DNA of 64,000 nt from positions 1,018,742 to 1,082,741 of the forward strand of contig NZ_QSNG01000001.1 in the NCBI RefSeq assembly GCF_003416765.1, written 5' to 3'. This document shows, in pieces, positions 48,910 through 58,031 of this stretch; within the stretch, counting starts at the first letter, position 1; each line of letters starts with the position of its first letter. Below the pieces are notes generated by a model. It saw nothing but the letters and a program-made list of their open reading frames with translations, made no database searches and was not told where the DNA came from. Source of the stretch: Paratractidigestivibacter faecalis (GTDB taxonomy: Bacteria > Actinomycetota > Coriobacteriia > Coriobacteriales > Atopobiaceae). A program made the translations under genes and the position numbers.

Positions 48910-49992
48910 CTAGCGGGCCAGCGGCTCCATGCCCAGGTGGTCGAAGGCCGCGAGCGTTGCCTGGCGTCCCTGCGGGGTGCGGACCATCAGGCCGCGCTGC
49001 AGCAGGTAGGGCTCGTAGACGTCCTCCAGGGTGCTGGGGTCCTCGGCCACCGCGGACGCGATGGTGGTGAGGCCCACCGGACGGCCCCGGAAGGTCTCGC
49101 AGAGGGCGCGCAGGATGCGCACGTCCATGGTGTCCAGGCCCATCTCGTCTATCTCGAAGAACTGGAGCGCCTCGGCCGCCACCTCCCAGGAGATCACTCC
49201 CCCGCACCTGACGGTGGCGTAGTCGCGCACGCGCTTGAGCAGGCGGTTTGCCAGGCGGGGCGTGCCGCGCGAGCGGGAGGCGATCTCTGCGGCGCCCTGG
49301 TCGTCCACCTCGACGCCCAGGATGGCCGCCGAGCGCTTGACGATGACGGCAAGCTCCTCGGGGCTGTAGTAGTCCAGGCGGTAGGAGATGCCAAAGCGGT
49401 CGCGGAGCGGCCCGGTGAGAAGGCCCGTCCTCGTGGTGGCGCCGATGAGCGTGAAGCGCGGCACGTCGATGCGGATGGAGCGGGCGGCCGGCCCCTTGCC
49501 GATGACGATGTCCAGGAAGAAGTCCTCCATGGCGGGATAGAGGACCTCCTCGATCTGGTGGTTGAGGCGGTGGATCTCGTCCACGAAGAGGACGTCGCCC
49601 TCCTCCAGGTTGGTGAGGATGGCGGCGAGGTCTCCCGCGCGCTCGATGGCGGGGCCGGAGGTGGTGTGCAGCTTTGCGCCCATCTCGTTTGCCACGATGC
49701 CTGCCAGCGTGGTCTTGCCCAGGCCCGGGGGGCCCGAGAAGATCACGTGGTCAAGGGGCTCGTTTCTGCTCTTGGCGGCCTCGATGAGCACGCGCAGGTT
49801 GGCGCGGACGCGCTCCTGGCCGCAGTACTGGTCAAGCGTCTGGGGCCTGAGCGTGCGGTCCTGGTCCAGATCCTCGGCGGCAAGCTCGCCGGAGACGTCG
49901 CGGCTGGGGGCAGGGCGCCGTGGCTGGCCCGCACCCGCAACGACGCTGGCGCCGGTGTCGGCAAAGAGGTCCTTCTCGCTTGCCTCCCACAT
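48910..49992 (-). CDS. ruvB: Holliday junction branch migration helicase RuvB
   Basis: This 360-residue AAA+ motor has [11 protein letters not shown] at the start of the core, Walker [15 protein letters not shown], Walker [12 protein letters not shown], sensor [13 protein letters not shown] and a C-terminal winged helix ([16 protein letters not shown]). It drives Holliday-junction branch migration with RuvA. The ATG at 49992 overlaps the ruvA stop (TGATG), with GGAGG upstream; GTG 49995 is an alternative. Confidence 0.97.
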   Translation of the reverse strand: MWEASEKDLFADTGASVVAGAGQPRRPAPSRDVSGELAAEDLDQDRTLRPQTLDQYCGQERVRANLRVLIEAAKSRNEPLDHVIFSGPPGLGKTTLAGIVANEMGAKLHTTSGPAIERAGDLAAILTNLEEGDVLFVDEIHRLNHQIEEVLYPAMEDFFLDIVIGKGPAARSIRIDVPRFTLIGATTRTGLLTGPLRDRFGISYRLDYYSPEELAVIVKRSAAILGVEVDDQGAAEIASRSRGTPRLANRLLKRVRDYATVRCGGVISWEVAAEALQFFEIDEMGLDTMDVRILRALCETFRGRPVGLTTIASAVAEDPSTLEDVYEPYLLQRGLMVRTPQGRQATLAAFDHLGMEPLAR

Positions 49993-50627
49993 CACCTACC
50001 ACCTCCGAGGCGGCGCAAGGCGTAAGCCAGGGCCTTCTCGATGGTGAGGGCGCCGGCCTCCTCGTGGCCCTCCAGGGCGAGTGCGGCCTCCTGGCTGGTG
50101 AAGCCCATGGAGAGCAGGGCCTCGGTGGCCTCGGACTCCATGGAGCCCATTGTCGCCACCGGAAGCGGCGCCTGGTCGCTCTCAGGCGAGAAGAGCCCAA
50201 CGAGCTCCCTCAGGTCCGCGTTCTTGCTGAACACGTCAGAGAGCTCCACGAGCAGTCGGCTTGCCTTCTTGCGGCCGACGCCGGGCACCTGCGCCATGCG
50301 GGCGGCGTCCTGAGTGGCCACGACCTGTGCGAGCTGGGAGGGCGTGAAGGTGGAGAGAACCGCCAGCGCAAGTTTGGGGCCCACGCCCGAGATGGCGCGC
50401 AGCTGGTCGAAGAGGGCTCGCTCGCTCCTGGACGAGAAGCCAAAGAGCTCCATGGCGTCCTCGCGCACGATGAGCCTGGTCAGGATGGTGACGCCCGCCT
50501 CGCCCGCGTGCGGCAGCGCCGCCGCGGTGGTGGACGAGACGCCGAGCTCGTAGCCGACGCCACCAACGTCGAGGGTGACGTGGGAGGGGGTGACCTCCAC
50601 CAGGGTGCCTGTGAGCTGGACTATCAC
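49992..50627 (-). CDS. ruvA: Holliday junction DNA helicase subunit RuvA
   Basis: The 211-residue RuvA has an N-terminal OB fold ([27 protein letters not shown]), helix-hairpin-helix motifs ([33 protein letters not shown]) and the C-terminal domain III that contacts RuvB. It tetramerises on the four-way junction. The start is GTG at 50627, overlapping the ruvC stop (GTGA). The three ruv genes form a tight ruvC-ruvA-ruvB operon. Confidence 0.96.
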   Translation of the reverse strand: MIVQLTGTLVEVTPSHVTLDVGGVGYELGVSSTTAAALPHAGEAGVTILTRLIVREDAMELFGFSSRSERALFDQLRAISGVGPKLALAVLSTFTPSQLAQVVATQDAARMAQVPGVGRKKASRLLVELSDVFSKNADLRELVGLFSPESDQAPLPVATMGSMESEATEALLSMGFTSQEAALALEGHEEAGALTIEKALAYALRRLGGGR

Positions 50628-51130
50628 GTGAGGGACCTCCTAGCCTCTCCGAGAGACACTGTCCTTGCGAGGTTGGCGTGGCACACCGCGGCGGCAAGGG
50701 CGTCCGCGGCATGGTCAGGGTGCGGCTCGTGGTCGAGCGCCAGGACGTTCTTTACCATGTACATGACCTGGCGCTTGTCGGCGGCGCCCGTACCCACCAC
50801 GGCCTGCTTGATCTGCATGGGGGTGTACTCCCCCACCTCCAGGCCGGCGTTGGCGCAGGCCACGATGGCCACGCCGCGCGCCTGCGCCGTGGCTATGGCG
50901 CTCTTGGTGTTCTCGCCAAAGTAGACGTTCTCTATGGAGAGCGCCGTGGGGCCAAACTTGGAGATGACGCGCGTGAGCTCGTCGTATATCTTGCCCAGGC
51001 GGCGGGCGATGGGCTCGTCGGCCTTGGTGGCCACGCAGCCGTACGCGCGGGCGCGGCACATGGCGCCCCTGGTCTCTATGACGCCCCAGCCCGTGTGGGC
51101 CAGGCCGGGGTCAACCCCAAGGACTATCAC
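50624..51130 (-). CDS. ruvC: Holliday junction resolvase RuvC
   Basis: The 168-residue resolvase has catalytic acids in LGVDPGLAHTGWG (Asp 7), LSIENVYFGEN (Glu near 68) and HPDHAADALAAA near the C-terminus. It cuts Holliday junctions symmetrically. GTG at 51130 is chosen as start, with GGGAGG 7 nt before it and the first catalytic Asp at the usual position 7; an upstream ATG at 51178 would add 16 unusual residues. Confidence 0.95.
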   Translation of the reverse strand: MIVLGVDPGLAHTGWGVIETRGAMCRARAYGCVATKADEPIARRLGKIYDELTRVISKFGPTALSIENVYFGENTKSAIATAQARGVAIVACANAGLEVGEYTPMQIKQAVVGTGAADKRQVMYMVKNVLALDHEPHPDHAADALAAAVCHANLARTVSLGEARRSLT

Positions 51131-51228
51131 CGACGCGCCTCCCTCCTGCCATCTAGAACGTTCGTTCCATACTAGCACGTTGGGAGAGGGTCGGGCCCGC
51201 CAAGAGGCACGAATCTTTGGGCAATGCC

Positions 51229-51369
51229 GAGCCGAGAAACGCGGCCGATGGCACGCCCGCGCCCCGTACGAGCCTCGGAATGCGGCCGATGGCAGCCAAA
51301 CCCTGCCATCGGCCGCAATTCTCGGCTCATGGGGCGTCGCCGCGTGCCAACCGCCGCACTTCTCGGCCC
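51229..51369. repeat. Composite palindromic element, full 141-bp copy
   Basis: Words fitting GAGCC-N7-GCGGC-N-G-N-TGGCA begin at 51229 and 51270 (direct) and at 51304 and 51345 (inverted), with the same 41/34/41 spacing and 9-nt centre as at 41442. The last word directly abuts the stop codon of the NAD-synthetase-like gene. Confidence 0.9.
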
Positions 51370-53232
51370 CTAGTTCTCGGAGAAGGGGCCGTTCCAGAGG
51401 CCGCCGCCGGGGCGCGAGGGACCGGAGCCGTGCCTGTCAGAGGCGTCCTGCCCGGAGGCGCCCGCCTGCGGGCCAGGCTCCCCTCCGCCCAGGCTGAGCC
51501 CGCCGCCCAGGGACACGTCGCGGAGAAGCCCCAGGAGCTCGTGGGCGTCCTGGGGAAGCCCTCCCTGCCCCGCGGGGGCAGCCTGCGCGGCCGGGGCCTG
51601 GCGCTTCTCGTCGCTGCCCTCGCGGTCGAAGGCGGCAAGCGTGGCTTCCAGGCGCTCCTCGTGCGGACGCACCCGGTCGGACCAGGCCAGGCCCAGCGGG
51701 CTCCTCACCTCATCCAGGAGCTTGGAGGACATCATGAGCACGGGCGGGGCGGCGCGCCTTGCCCAGGAGAGCGCCCTCACGCGCGCGAGGATGGCGCAGA
51801 CGGCCTCCTCGTGGCCGCGGGCCTCCACGATGTCGCTCACGGGCAGCTCCCACTCAACGTAGCTGGCAAGCACGTAGTCCGCAAACTCCAGGCGCGTCTC
51901 GGAGGAGTGCCCGCACGCGGCAAGGCCGGGCAGGTCGGGCAGGTCGTAGGCCATGCGTGCCGCGGCCGGGATGACGGGAGAGACCGTGTTTCTCATGTGC
52001 GCGAAGGCGAGCACGTCGGAGCGGTAGACGTCGCCCAGCGGGGCCAGGGCTCCGGCGTCAAGCCCACGCGGCCCCTCCAGCGCGAGGCCGGTCTTGTCGC
52101 GGGACGAGAGCGCGACGCCGCCCACCTCGCGTGCCAGGGCCGCAAGGTGGGCCTGCGCCACGTCCGCGCGCAGGAGCGGGTCCCCCTCGCTGGGCGCAGA
52201 AGGGCACTCGCGGGTGTCCACGCGCAGGTTCCGGCAGAGGTCGCGGGCAGCGGACAGAGCAACGGGGCCCAGGTCGGGGGCTATAAGCGCGTGCACGTGC
52301 GTGGGACCGAGGGCATCGGTGGCAAGGGCCGCCAGGACGCTCGAGCCCAGGCGTCCGTCGGCGAGAAGCGCCACGTCGGAGGCCCCCAGCTGCGAGCAGG
52401 TCTGCCCGAGGCCCAGCGTGAGCGCGCCCCAGGAAGCGGCGCCGCGGTCGAAGACCTCGGGCGTGAGCGCGTGCGGCAGCGGCCCCTCGGAGGCGGGGTC
52501 CACGTCGCAGACGAGCAGGGCCTCCTCCAGGGCCTGCGCCTGCGCGGCCACCTCTCCCCAGGGGGCCAGCACGAAGCTCGAGCCCGTGAACGTCTCTGCG
52601 TCGTAGCAGCCGAGCGAGCCCACGCCGCAGATCCAGGCGCCGGTGGCGCGCGCGTCCGCCAGGAAGCGGGAGTCCGCCAGGGCCGGGCCCAGCGCGGAGG
52701 AGGCGTCGTCCATGGAGAAGCCATAGGTGGAGAGGTAGAGGATGACGTTGACGTCGTAGTCGCACTCGTCGTAGTCATCGAGGTCGTCGTAGCTGCAGGC
52801 AATGCCCAGACGGGCACCCGCGAGCTCCACCTCGGGCAGCGCGCGCGACGAGGCCGCGCGACGACGGGCGGGCACGGGAGAGTCGGCCGCCACGGCGTCC
52901 TCTAGGAAGGCGGAGAGGCGCAGGGGCCTCACGTCGCCGTCGACGACGAGCATGGCCTCGGGCGTGGGCGTGCCGTCCACGTCGGCCGTGGCGGGGACCA
53001 GGCAGGGGCAGGCGAGCCGCTCGGTCAGGCCCGAGAGCGTCTCGGCCAGGTCGAGGAGGAACCCCTCGCGGTCCACGTAGGGCACCCCCGCCGCGCCGGA
53101 GAGCACGTTCATGGGAAAGACCAGCAGGTCGACGCCCTGGTCGGCGGCACGGCGGGAGTAGGCCGCCATGCGGTCCGCGGTAGTGGCAAAGTCCCCCGCG
53201 AGGCTCCCCAGTTGCGCGATGCCCAGTCTCAT
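51370..53232 (-). CDS. Degenerate glutamine-dependent NAD(+) synthetase homologue
   Basis: This 620-residue protein follows the NadE layout: a nitrilase-like glutaminase domain (MRLGIAQLGSLAGDF... to about 270), then an adenine-nucleotide alpha-hydrolase-like synthetase domain. Key residues are missing. The nitrilase Glu position reads VFPMNVLSG instead of FPE, the Lys region reads RPLRLSAFLED, and only a Cys remains in GIACSYDDLDD. The synthetase P-loop SGGxDSS is replaced by ALLADGRLGSSVLAALATDALG. The final 60 residues are Gly/Gln/Pro-rich. It is probably not a working NAD synthetase; a regulatory or new role is possible. The ATG at 53232 has AAGGAG within a 29-bp inverted repeat. Confidence 0.8.
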   Translation of the reverse strand: MRLGIAQLGSLAGDFATTADRMAAYSRRAADQGVDLLVFPMNVLSGAAGVPYVDREGFLLDLAETLSGLTERLACPCLVPATADVDGTPTPEAMLVVDGDVRPLRLSAFLEDAVAADSPVPARRRAASSRALPEVELAGARLGIACSYDDLDDYDECDYDVNVILYLSTYGFSMDDASSALGPALADSRFLADARATGAWICGVGSLGCYDAETFTGSSFVLAPWGEVAAQAQALEEALLVCDVDPASEGPLPHALTPEVFDRGAASWGALTLGLGQTCSQLGASDVALLADGRLGSSVLAALATDALGPTHVHALIAPDLGPVALSAARDLCRNLRVDTRECPSAPSEGDPLLRADVAQAHLAALAREVGGVALSSRDKTGLALEGPRGLDAGALAPLGDVYRSDVLAFAHMRNTVSPVIPAAARMAYDLPDLPGLAACGHSSETRLEFADYVLASYVEWELPVSDIVEARGHEEAVCAILARVRALSWARRAAPPVLMMSSKLLDEVRSPLGLAWSDRVRPHEERLEATLAAFDREGSDEKRQAPAAQAAPAGQGGLPQDAHELLGLLRDVSLGGGLSLGGGEPGPQAGASGQDASDRHGSGPSRPGGGLWNGPFSEN

Positions 53233-53426
53233 GTGACGCTCCTTGTCCGTGGTCGGTCGTTTGAGTATACGGCGAGAAGTGCGCTCATGCCCGACCCGGG
53301 GCAGCCCGACACATCCCCTATGGCGCAAAGCTACGCTGCGCAAAGAGCTTTGCCGCCATAGGGGATGTGTCGGGCACGCTGCGGCGGCGTCATCCCAGAC
53401 CACGGACAAGGAGCGTCACATGAGAC
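53226..53426. repeat. 29-bp perfect inverted repeats carrying a start region
   Basis: 53226-53254 and 53398-53426 are exact complements and contain the ribosome-binding site and ATG of the NAD-synthetase-like gene (minus). The plus-strand copy holds the same AAGGAG and ATG but leads into unrelated sequence. The 143-nt middle contains a further palindrome and no gene. It may be an invertible segment or the scar of an inverted duplication. Confidence 0.8.
53304..53375. repeat. 29/30-bp inverted repeat within the larger repeat
   Basis: The arm at 53304-53332 (starting GCCCGACACATCCCC) pairs with 53346-53375 with one bulged base and a 13-nt loop. It has the same style as the other intergenic hairpins but its own sequence. 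Confidence 0.75.
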
Positions 53427-53477
53427 CGGGACAGGGGTCGCTTCCGCCCTTATGCCGCTGTGGGGGTGGCGTGGTTG

Positions 53478-53858
53478 CTAGGCTTCGGCCTTCCAGAGGC
53501 CGTGGAGGTTGCAGTACTCGTAGACGGTGACGGGCACGCCCTCAGGCACCCAGAAGCCGGCATAGGGCCTCTCGCCGGGCTCGAGGTGGGCCAGCTGCAG
53601 GCGCCTCTCGCAGGCCACAGCAATCCACTGGATGTGGTGCTCGGGCAGCATGGGGTGCTCGACTGAGCCCACGGTAACGCGAAGCACGTTTCCCTCGCGC
53701 GTGACCTCAGGCACGTGCTTCTCGACGGCCGCGTCCACAGAGCCCGCAACCAGGAGCTCCATGGGCTCGCCGCAGCAGATGGGAACGGGGCCTCCGTCCT
53801 CCACAACGGCGACGAGGTTACCGCAGTGCCTGCAACGATAGAACTTGACCTCGGACAT
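53478..53858 (-). CDS. Desulfoferrodoxin (superoxide reductase)
   Basis: The 126-residue two-centre protein has an N-terminal desulforedoxin site with Cys 9, 12, 28 and 29 (YRCRHCG; PICCGEPM). The C-terminal neelaredoxin site has His ligands in EKHVPEV and EHPMLPEHHIQWI and Cys/His in YEYCNLHGLW. It reduces superoxide to peroxide without making oxygen, typical of anaerobes. The Glu of EKHVP is retained. Start ATG with AGGGGAG. Monocistronic. Confidence 0.95.
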   Translation of the reverse strand: MSEVKFYRCRHCGNLVAVVEDGGPVPICCGEPMELLVAGSVDAAVEKHVPEVTREGNVLRVTVGSVEHPMLPEHHIQWIAVACERRLQLAHLEPGERPYAGFWVPEGVPVTVYEYCNLHGLWKAEA

Positions 53859-53946
53859 GATGACTCCCCTCCGTGCGTGCGGGCCGCCCCTTGCGGCCCC
53901 TCACCGGGGTTCTACCCATCATGCCCGAGGCGCTGGCAGACGTCCG

Positions 53947-53998
53947 TCCGGCAACGTGTCCCATATTTGCGAAAAAACGAACACGTCCCCAATTTGCG
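53947..53998. repeat. Related copy of the palindrome word at 25.67 kb
   Basis: 53974-53998 carries AACGAACACGTCCCC followed by AATTTGCG, the complement of the 25671-25695 word, with the same A-run beside it. A diverged direct copy (GTGTCCCATATTTGCG) precedes it at 53947-53971. It lies between the desulfoferrodoxin start and the dnaE stop. Confidence 0.65.
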
Positions 53999-54005
53999 GG
54001 GAGGG

Positions 54006-57000
54006 CTAGGCCACGCAGATGTGGCCGGCCAGGCCCACGATGTCGGTCACCTCGGCGAGAAGCACCATGTTGCGGGCGTCCACGCGGCAGGGAAGCTCCA
54101 TGCGCATGGTGTCTCCGCTCTCGGCCTCCACGCGCAGCTCCACGTGGTCCAGGCCCGGGTAGCGCGCCAGCACGCTTCCCAGCTCGTCCATGCGGCCGCG
54201 CGTGAGCATGCTGGCGGGCATCATGACCTCGACGACCTTGGGACGGTTGGTCTTCTCGTTGAGGACGAGGGGCTCCACCTCCATGCAGATGATCTGGTTG
54301 CCGCGGTCGCTTCTCTCCAGCTTGCCGGAGACCTTGACGAAGACGTCTCCCTCGGCCTCGCCGGTCTCCTCGTCCACGTGGGGCGTCAGGGCCTCGGCGC
54401 ACTTCTTGTACAGCTTGGGGAAGATGACCAGCGTGGTCTCTCCCTCCATGTCCTCAAGTGTGACGACGGCCATGGGGTCGCCGTTCTTGGTGGTCTTCTT
54501 CTGCACGGACGAGACCATGCCCGCAAAGCGCAGGACCTTGCCCTCGGGCACCTTGAAGCGCTCGTGGACGCCGCCGGCGGAGTCCGTGAACTCCTCGGAG
54601 ACCTCGATGTCGGAGAGCGAGTAGTCGCGCGCCTTGTTGAGGGCGTACTCGTACGGGCGCAGCGGGTGGTCAGAGACGTAGAGGCCCAGCACCTCGTGCT
54701 CGCGCTTGAGCTTCATGGAGCGGTCCCACTCCACGCCGTCGGGAGGCGGCACCTCCTCCTTGAAGCCGGAGCCCTCCACGTCGCCGAACATGTCGAACAT
54801 GGAGAACTGCCCGCTCGCGCGCTCCTTCTGGCGCTTGGCCGCCGCGTCGATGATGTTGGCGGGGTTGGTCTTGTCGACGAAGCCCATGAGCTGCATGCGG
54901 GTGTAGCCGGTGGAGTCGAAGGCGCCCGACATGATGAGGGCCTCCACCACGCGGCGGTTGGCCTGCGAGGAGTCCACGCGGTCCACGAAGTCGTGCAGGC
55001 TCTTGAAGGGGCCGCCGGCCTCGCGCTCGGCCATGATGGCGTCGCCCACGCCGTCGCCCACGCCGCGGATGCCGGCAAAGCCAAAGCGCACGCCGTCGGC
55101 GCTGGCCGTGAAGTCGCGGCCGCTCTCGTTGATGTCGGGCGGCAGGATGTCCACGCCCTCGCGGCGGAAGGCCGTGACGTAGTGGACGATCTTCTCGGTC
55201 TTGCCCATGTAGGAGGTAAGTACCGAGGCCATGTACTCCTTGGGGAAGTAGGCCTTGAGCCAGGCCGTCTGCATGACCAGGATGGCGTAGCCGGCCGAGT
55301 GCGACTTGTTGAAGGCGTAGGACGCAAACTCCAGGACGTCGTCCCAGATGCGCTGGGCGACCTCGCGCTTGTAGCCGTTCTCCACCGCGCCGTTGATCCA
55401 GTGGTCGTAGATGGTCTCATCGGCGCCGTTGGCCTCCCAGTGGAAGACCTGGTCGGTCAGCATCTTGATCTTCTTCTTGGCCACCGGCTTGCGGATGCGC
55501 GAGTCGGACTCGCCCGGCGAGAAGTTCGACATCTTCATGGAGATCTGCATGACCTGCTCCTGGTAGACCATGGTGCCGTAGGTCTCGTCCAGGATGTCGG
55601 AGAGGCGGTCGTCGTAGAAGGCGACGGGCTCCTTGCCGTTCATGCGGTTGATGTAGCTCGTGACCATGCCGGCGCCCAGGGGACCCGGGCGGTACAGGGC
55701 GATGAGAGCGACCACCTGGCGGTACTCCTTGGGCTGCATGCCCTTGATGGTGGCCGTCATGCCCGCGGACTCGATCTGGAAGACGCCCGCGGTGTGGCCG
55801 CGGCCCATGAGCTCGAAGATCTTGGGGTCGTCGAAGGGAATCTTGTCGACGTTGATGTCCACGCAGGTGGCGCCCGGCTTGATGGTCTGGCGCACGACCT
55901 CGGGCATCTGCTCGATGTCGGCCACGCCGGGGTAGCTCTTGCGGATGTTGGCCAGGGCCTTGGAGATGACGGTCAGGGTGCGCAGGCCAAGGAAGTCCAT
56001 CTTGAGCAGGCCCATGTCCGCCACCGAGTGGCCCTCGTACTGGGTGATCTCGACGCCGCCCTTGGTGTCCACCTTGGTGGGCACGTGGTCGTTGACGGGC
56101 GTGGGAGCGATGAGGACGGCGCAGGCGTGCACGCCCTCGCCACGGTGCAGGCCCTCGATGGAGAGGGCCGCGTCGATGATGCGACGGGAGTCGGCGTCCT
56201 TCTGGTAGGCCTCGGCGAAGTCGGGCGAGAACATGTCCTCCTTGCCGTCGCACTTCTCGAGGACGAACTTCAGCTTTGCCTTGGGGTCGTTGGTGATCAT
56301 CTTGGAGAGCTTCTGGCCCTGCCAGACAGGGAAGCCCAGGACGCGGCAGGCGTCGTTGATGGCCTGCTTGGCCTTGATCGTGGAGTAGGTGATGACGTGG
56401 CAGACGCGCTCGGGGCCGTAGAGCTCGCGCACGTGCTGCACGACCTCCAGGCGCCGCTCGTCGTCGAAGTCCATATCGATATCGGGCATCTCGGAGCGCT
56501 GCGGCGAGAGGAACCTCTCGAACATCAGGCCGTTGGAGAGCGGGTCGAAGGTGGTGATGTCCATGGCGTAGGCGACGAGGGCTCCGGCGGCCGAGCCGCG
56601 TCCCGGGCCCACGCCGATGCCGTTGTGCTTTGCCCACTGCACGTACTCCTGCACGATGAGGAAGTAGTCGGCGAAGCCCTTGGTACAGATGATGTCGTAC
56701 TCGTGGTTCAGGCGGTCCAGGACGTTCCAGCCGCCGATCTCCACGTTCTTCCAGTCCTCGCCGTAGCGGATGGCCAGGCCCTTCTCGCACTCCTCGCGGA
56801 AGCGCTGCTCGGAGGTCTCCCCCTCGCGCAGGCCAGGGAACTTGGGCAGGTACATGTGCGTCCAGTCCAGCTCGTAGTCGCACTTGGCCGCCACCTCGAG
56901 GGTGTTGTCGATGACCTCGGGGCACCAGGAGAAGAGCTTGCGCATCTCCTCCTCGCTCTTGATGTAGAACTCCGTGCCCGTCATGCGCTTGCGGTTGACG

Positions 57001-57908
57001 TCGTCCACCTTGGACGCCGTGCCGATGCACGAGAGGATGTCCTGGGTGGGGGCGTCCTCGCGGGTGAGGTAGTGGTTGTCGTTGGTGGCGATGACCTTGA
57101 TGCCGAGCTCGCGGCCCAGGCGAACGATCTGCTCGGAGAGGGAGCGGTCGTCAAAGCCGCCCCAGGCCGGGTCGGACAGGCCGTGGTCCTGGACCTCGAG
57201 GTAGAAGTCCTCGCCGAAGATATCTCGGAAGGTGAGGGCCCACTGCTTGGCCTCGTCGGGCCTGCCCTGAAAGTACATGCGCGGGATGATGCCCGACACG
57301 CACGCCGAGCTGCAGATGATGCCCTCGTGGTAGCGACGCAGCATGTCGAGCGTGGTGCGCGGGTAGTAGTAGAACATCTCGCCGGAGGCAGCCTCGCTCA
57401 TCATCTTCATGAGGTTGACGTAGCCGGTCTCGTTCTTGGCAAGGAGCAGCAGGTGGTAGCGGTGCTGCTTGGTGCCCTTCTGGATGCAGTCGTCGGTGAT
57501 GAAGTAGGCCTCGCAGCCAAAGATGGGCTTGATGAGGAGCTCGGGCCGGTTGGCCTCGACGGCGGCCAGGTCATGGCCGGACTCCTCCCAGACGGCCACG
57601 TCGGAGGCCCACTGGGCGTGGACGCGGTCGTGCGGGCCGGCGTCGGCGGCGTCCGGCTCGGGCTCCTCGAGCTCCCAGCCCTTCCTGAAGCACTCGACGT
57701 CGTGCTTCCACTGCTTCATGTCCTTCTGGGCGTCGTTGTACTTGCGGCACTCCAGGTCAAAGTCGGGGACGCCGAACATGTAGCCGTGGTCCGTGAGGGC
57801 CAGGGCCGGCATGTTGAGGTCGACGGCGCGCTTGACCATGTCGGGGATCTTGGTCGCGGCGTCGAGCATGGAGTAGTCGGAGTGGTTGTGCAGGTGGACG
57901 AAGGCCAT
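54006..57908 (-). CDS. dnaE: DNA polymerase III alpha subunit
   Basis: The 1300-residue replicative polymerase begins with the PHP domain (FVHLHNHSDYSMLDA). The polymerase core has the catalytic Asp pair in MPDIDMDFDDERR near residue 476, GVGPGRGSAAGALVAY, and the later YRPGPLGAGM and FNKSHSAGYA motifs. A helix-hairpin-helix region and a C-terminal OB fold (LRFAGMVSSVQKKTTKNGDPM) follow. Residues 60-105 hold an insertion in the PHP domain (FRKGWELEEPEPDAADAGPH). The ATG at 57908 has GGAAGG; GTG at 57914 is the alternative. Confidence 0.97.
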   Translation of the reverse strand: MAFVHLHNHSDYSMLDAATKIPDMVKRAVDLNMPALALTDHGYMFGVPDFDLECRKYNDAQKDMKQWKHDVECFRKGWELEEPEPDAADAGPHDRVHAQWASDVAVWEESGHDLAAVEANRPELLIKPIFGCEAYFITDDCIQKGTKQHRYHLLLLAKNETGYVNLMKMMSEAASGEMFYYYPRTTLDMLRRYHEGIICSSACVSGIIPRMYFQGRPDEAKQWALTFRDIFGEDFYLEVQDHGLSDPAWGGFDDRSLSEQIVRLGRELGIKVIATNDNHYLTREDAPTQDILSCIGTASKVDDVNRKRMTGTEFYIKSEEEMRKLFSWCPEVIDNTLEVAAKCDYELDWTHMYLPKFPGLREGETSEQRFREECEKGLAIRYGEDWKNVEIGGWNVLDRLNHEYDIICTKGFADYFLIVQEYVQWAKHNGIGVGPGRGSAAGALVAYAMDITTFDPLSNGLMFERFLSPQRSEMPDIDMDFDDERRLEVVQHVRELYGPERVCHVITYSTIKAKQAINDACRVLGFPVWQGQKLSKMITNDPKAKLKFVLEKCDGKEDMFSPDFAEAYQKDADSRRIIDAALSIEGLHRGEGVHACAVLIAPTPVNDHVPTKVDTKGGVEITQYEGHSVADMGLLKMDFLGLRTLTVISKALANIRKSYPGVADIEQMPEVVRQTIKPGATCVDINVDKIPFDDPKIFELMGRGHTAGVFQIESAGMTATIKGMQPKEYRQVVALIALYRPGPLGAGMVTSYINRMNGKEPVAFYDDRLSDILDETYGTMVYQEQVMQISMKMSNFSPGESDSRIRKPVAKKKIKMLTDQVFHWEANGADETIYDHWINGAVENGYKREVAQRIWDDVLEFASYAFNKSHSAGYAILVMQTAWLKAYFPKEYMASVLTSYMGKTEKIVHYVTAFRREGVDILPPDINESGRDFTASADGVRFGFAGIRGVGDGVGDAIMAEREAGGPFKSLHDFVDRVDSSQANRRVVEALIMSGAFDSTGYTRMQLMGFVDKTNPANIIDAAAKRQKERASGQFSMFDMFGDVEGSGFKEEVPPPDGVEWDRSMKLKREHEVLGLYVSDHPLRPYEYALNKARDYSLSDIEVSEEFTDSAGGVHERFKVPEGKVLRFAGMVSSVQKKTTKNGDPMAVVTLEDMEGETTLVIFPKLYKKCAEALTPHVDEETGEAEGDVFVKVSGKLERSDRGNQIICMEVEPLVLNEKTNRPKVVEVMMPASMLTRGRMDELGSVLARYPGLDHVELRVEAESGDTMRMELPCRVDARNMVLLAEVTDIVGLAGHICVA

Positions 57909-57955
57909 GGGCACCTTCCGTTTTGGTCGTGATCTTCTCAGCCTCTGAGCATAGC

Positions 57956-57993
57956 GGGTTCGGCGGGCTGCCTTGGTGCCGTCCGCCGAACCC
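57956..57993. repeat. 11-bp inverted repeat GGGTTCGGCGG / CCGCCGAACCC
   Basis: It lies between the addA stop and the dnaE start, with a 16-nt loop. It may terminate addA transcripts, but no T-run follows. It shares the GGGTTCG core seen in the 30.8-31.06 kb cluster. Confidence 0.5.
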
Positions 57994-58031
57994 CATCACA
58001 TCTTGCGATGCCGCCCGCGCCAGGCGCCGGG

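Noticed and set aside
53421-53530. A plus-strand gene starting at the duplicated ATG (53420)
   Set aside because: After the repeat arm the frame has no recognisable sequence, ends within about 37 codons and is antisense to the end of the desulfoferrodoxin gene.
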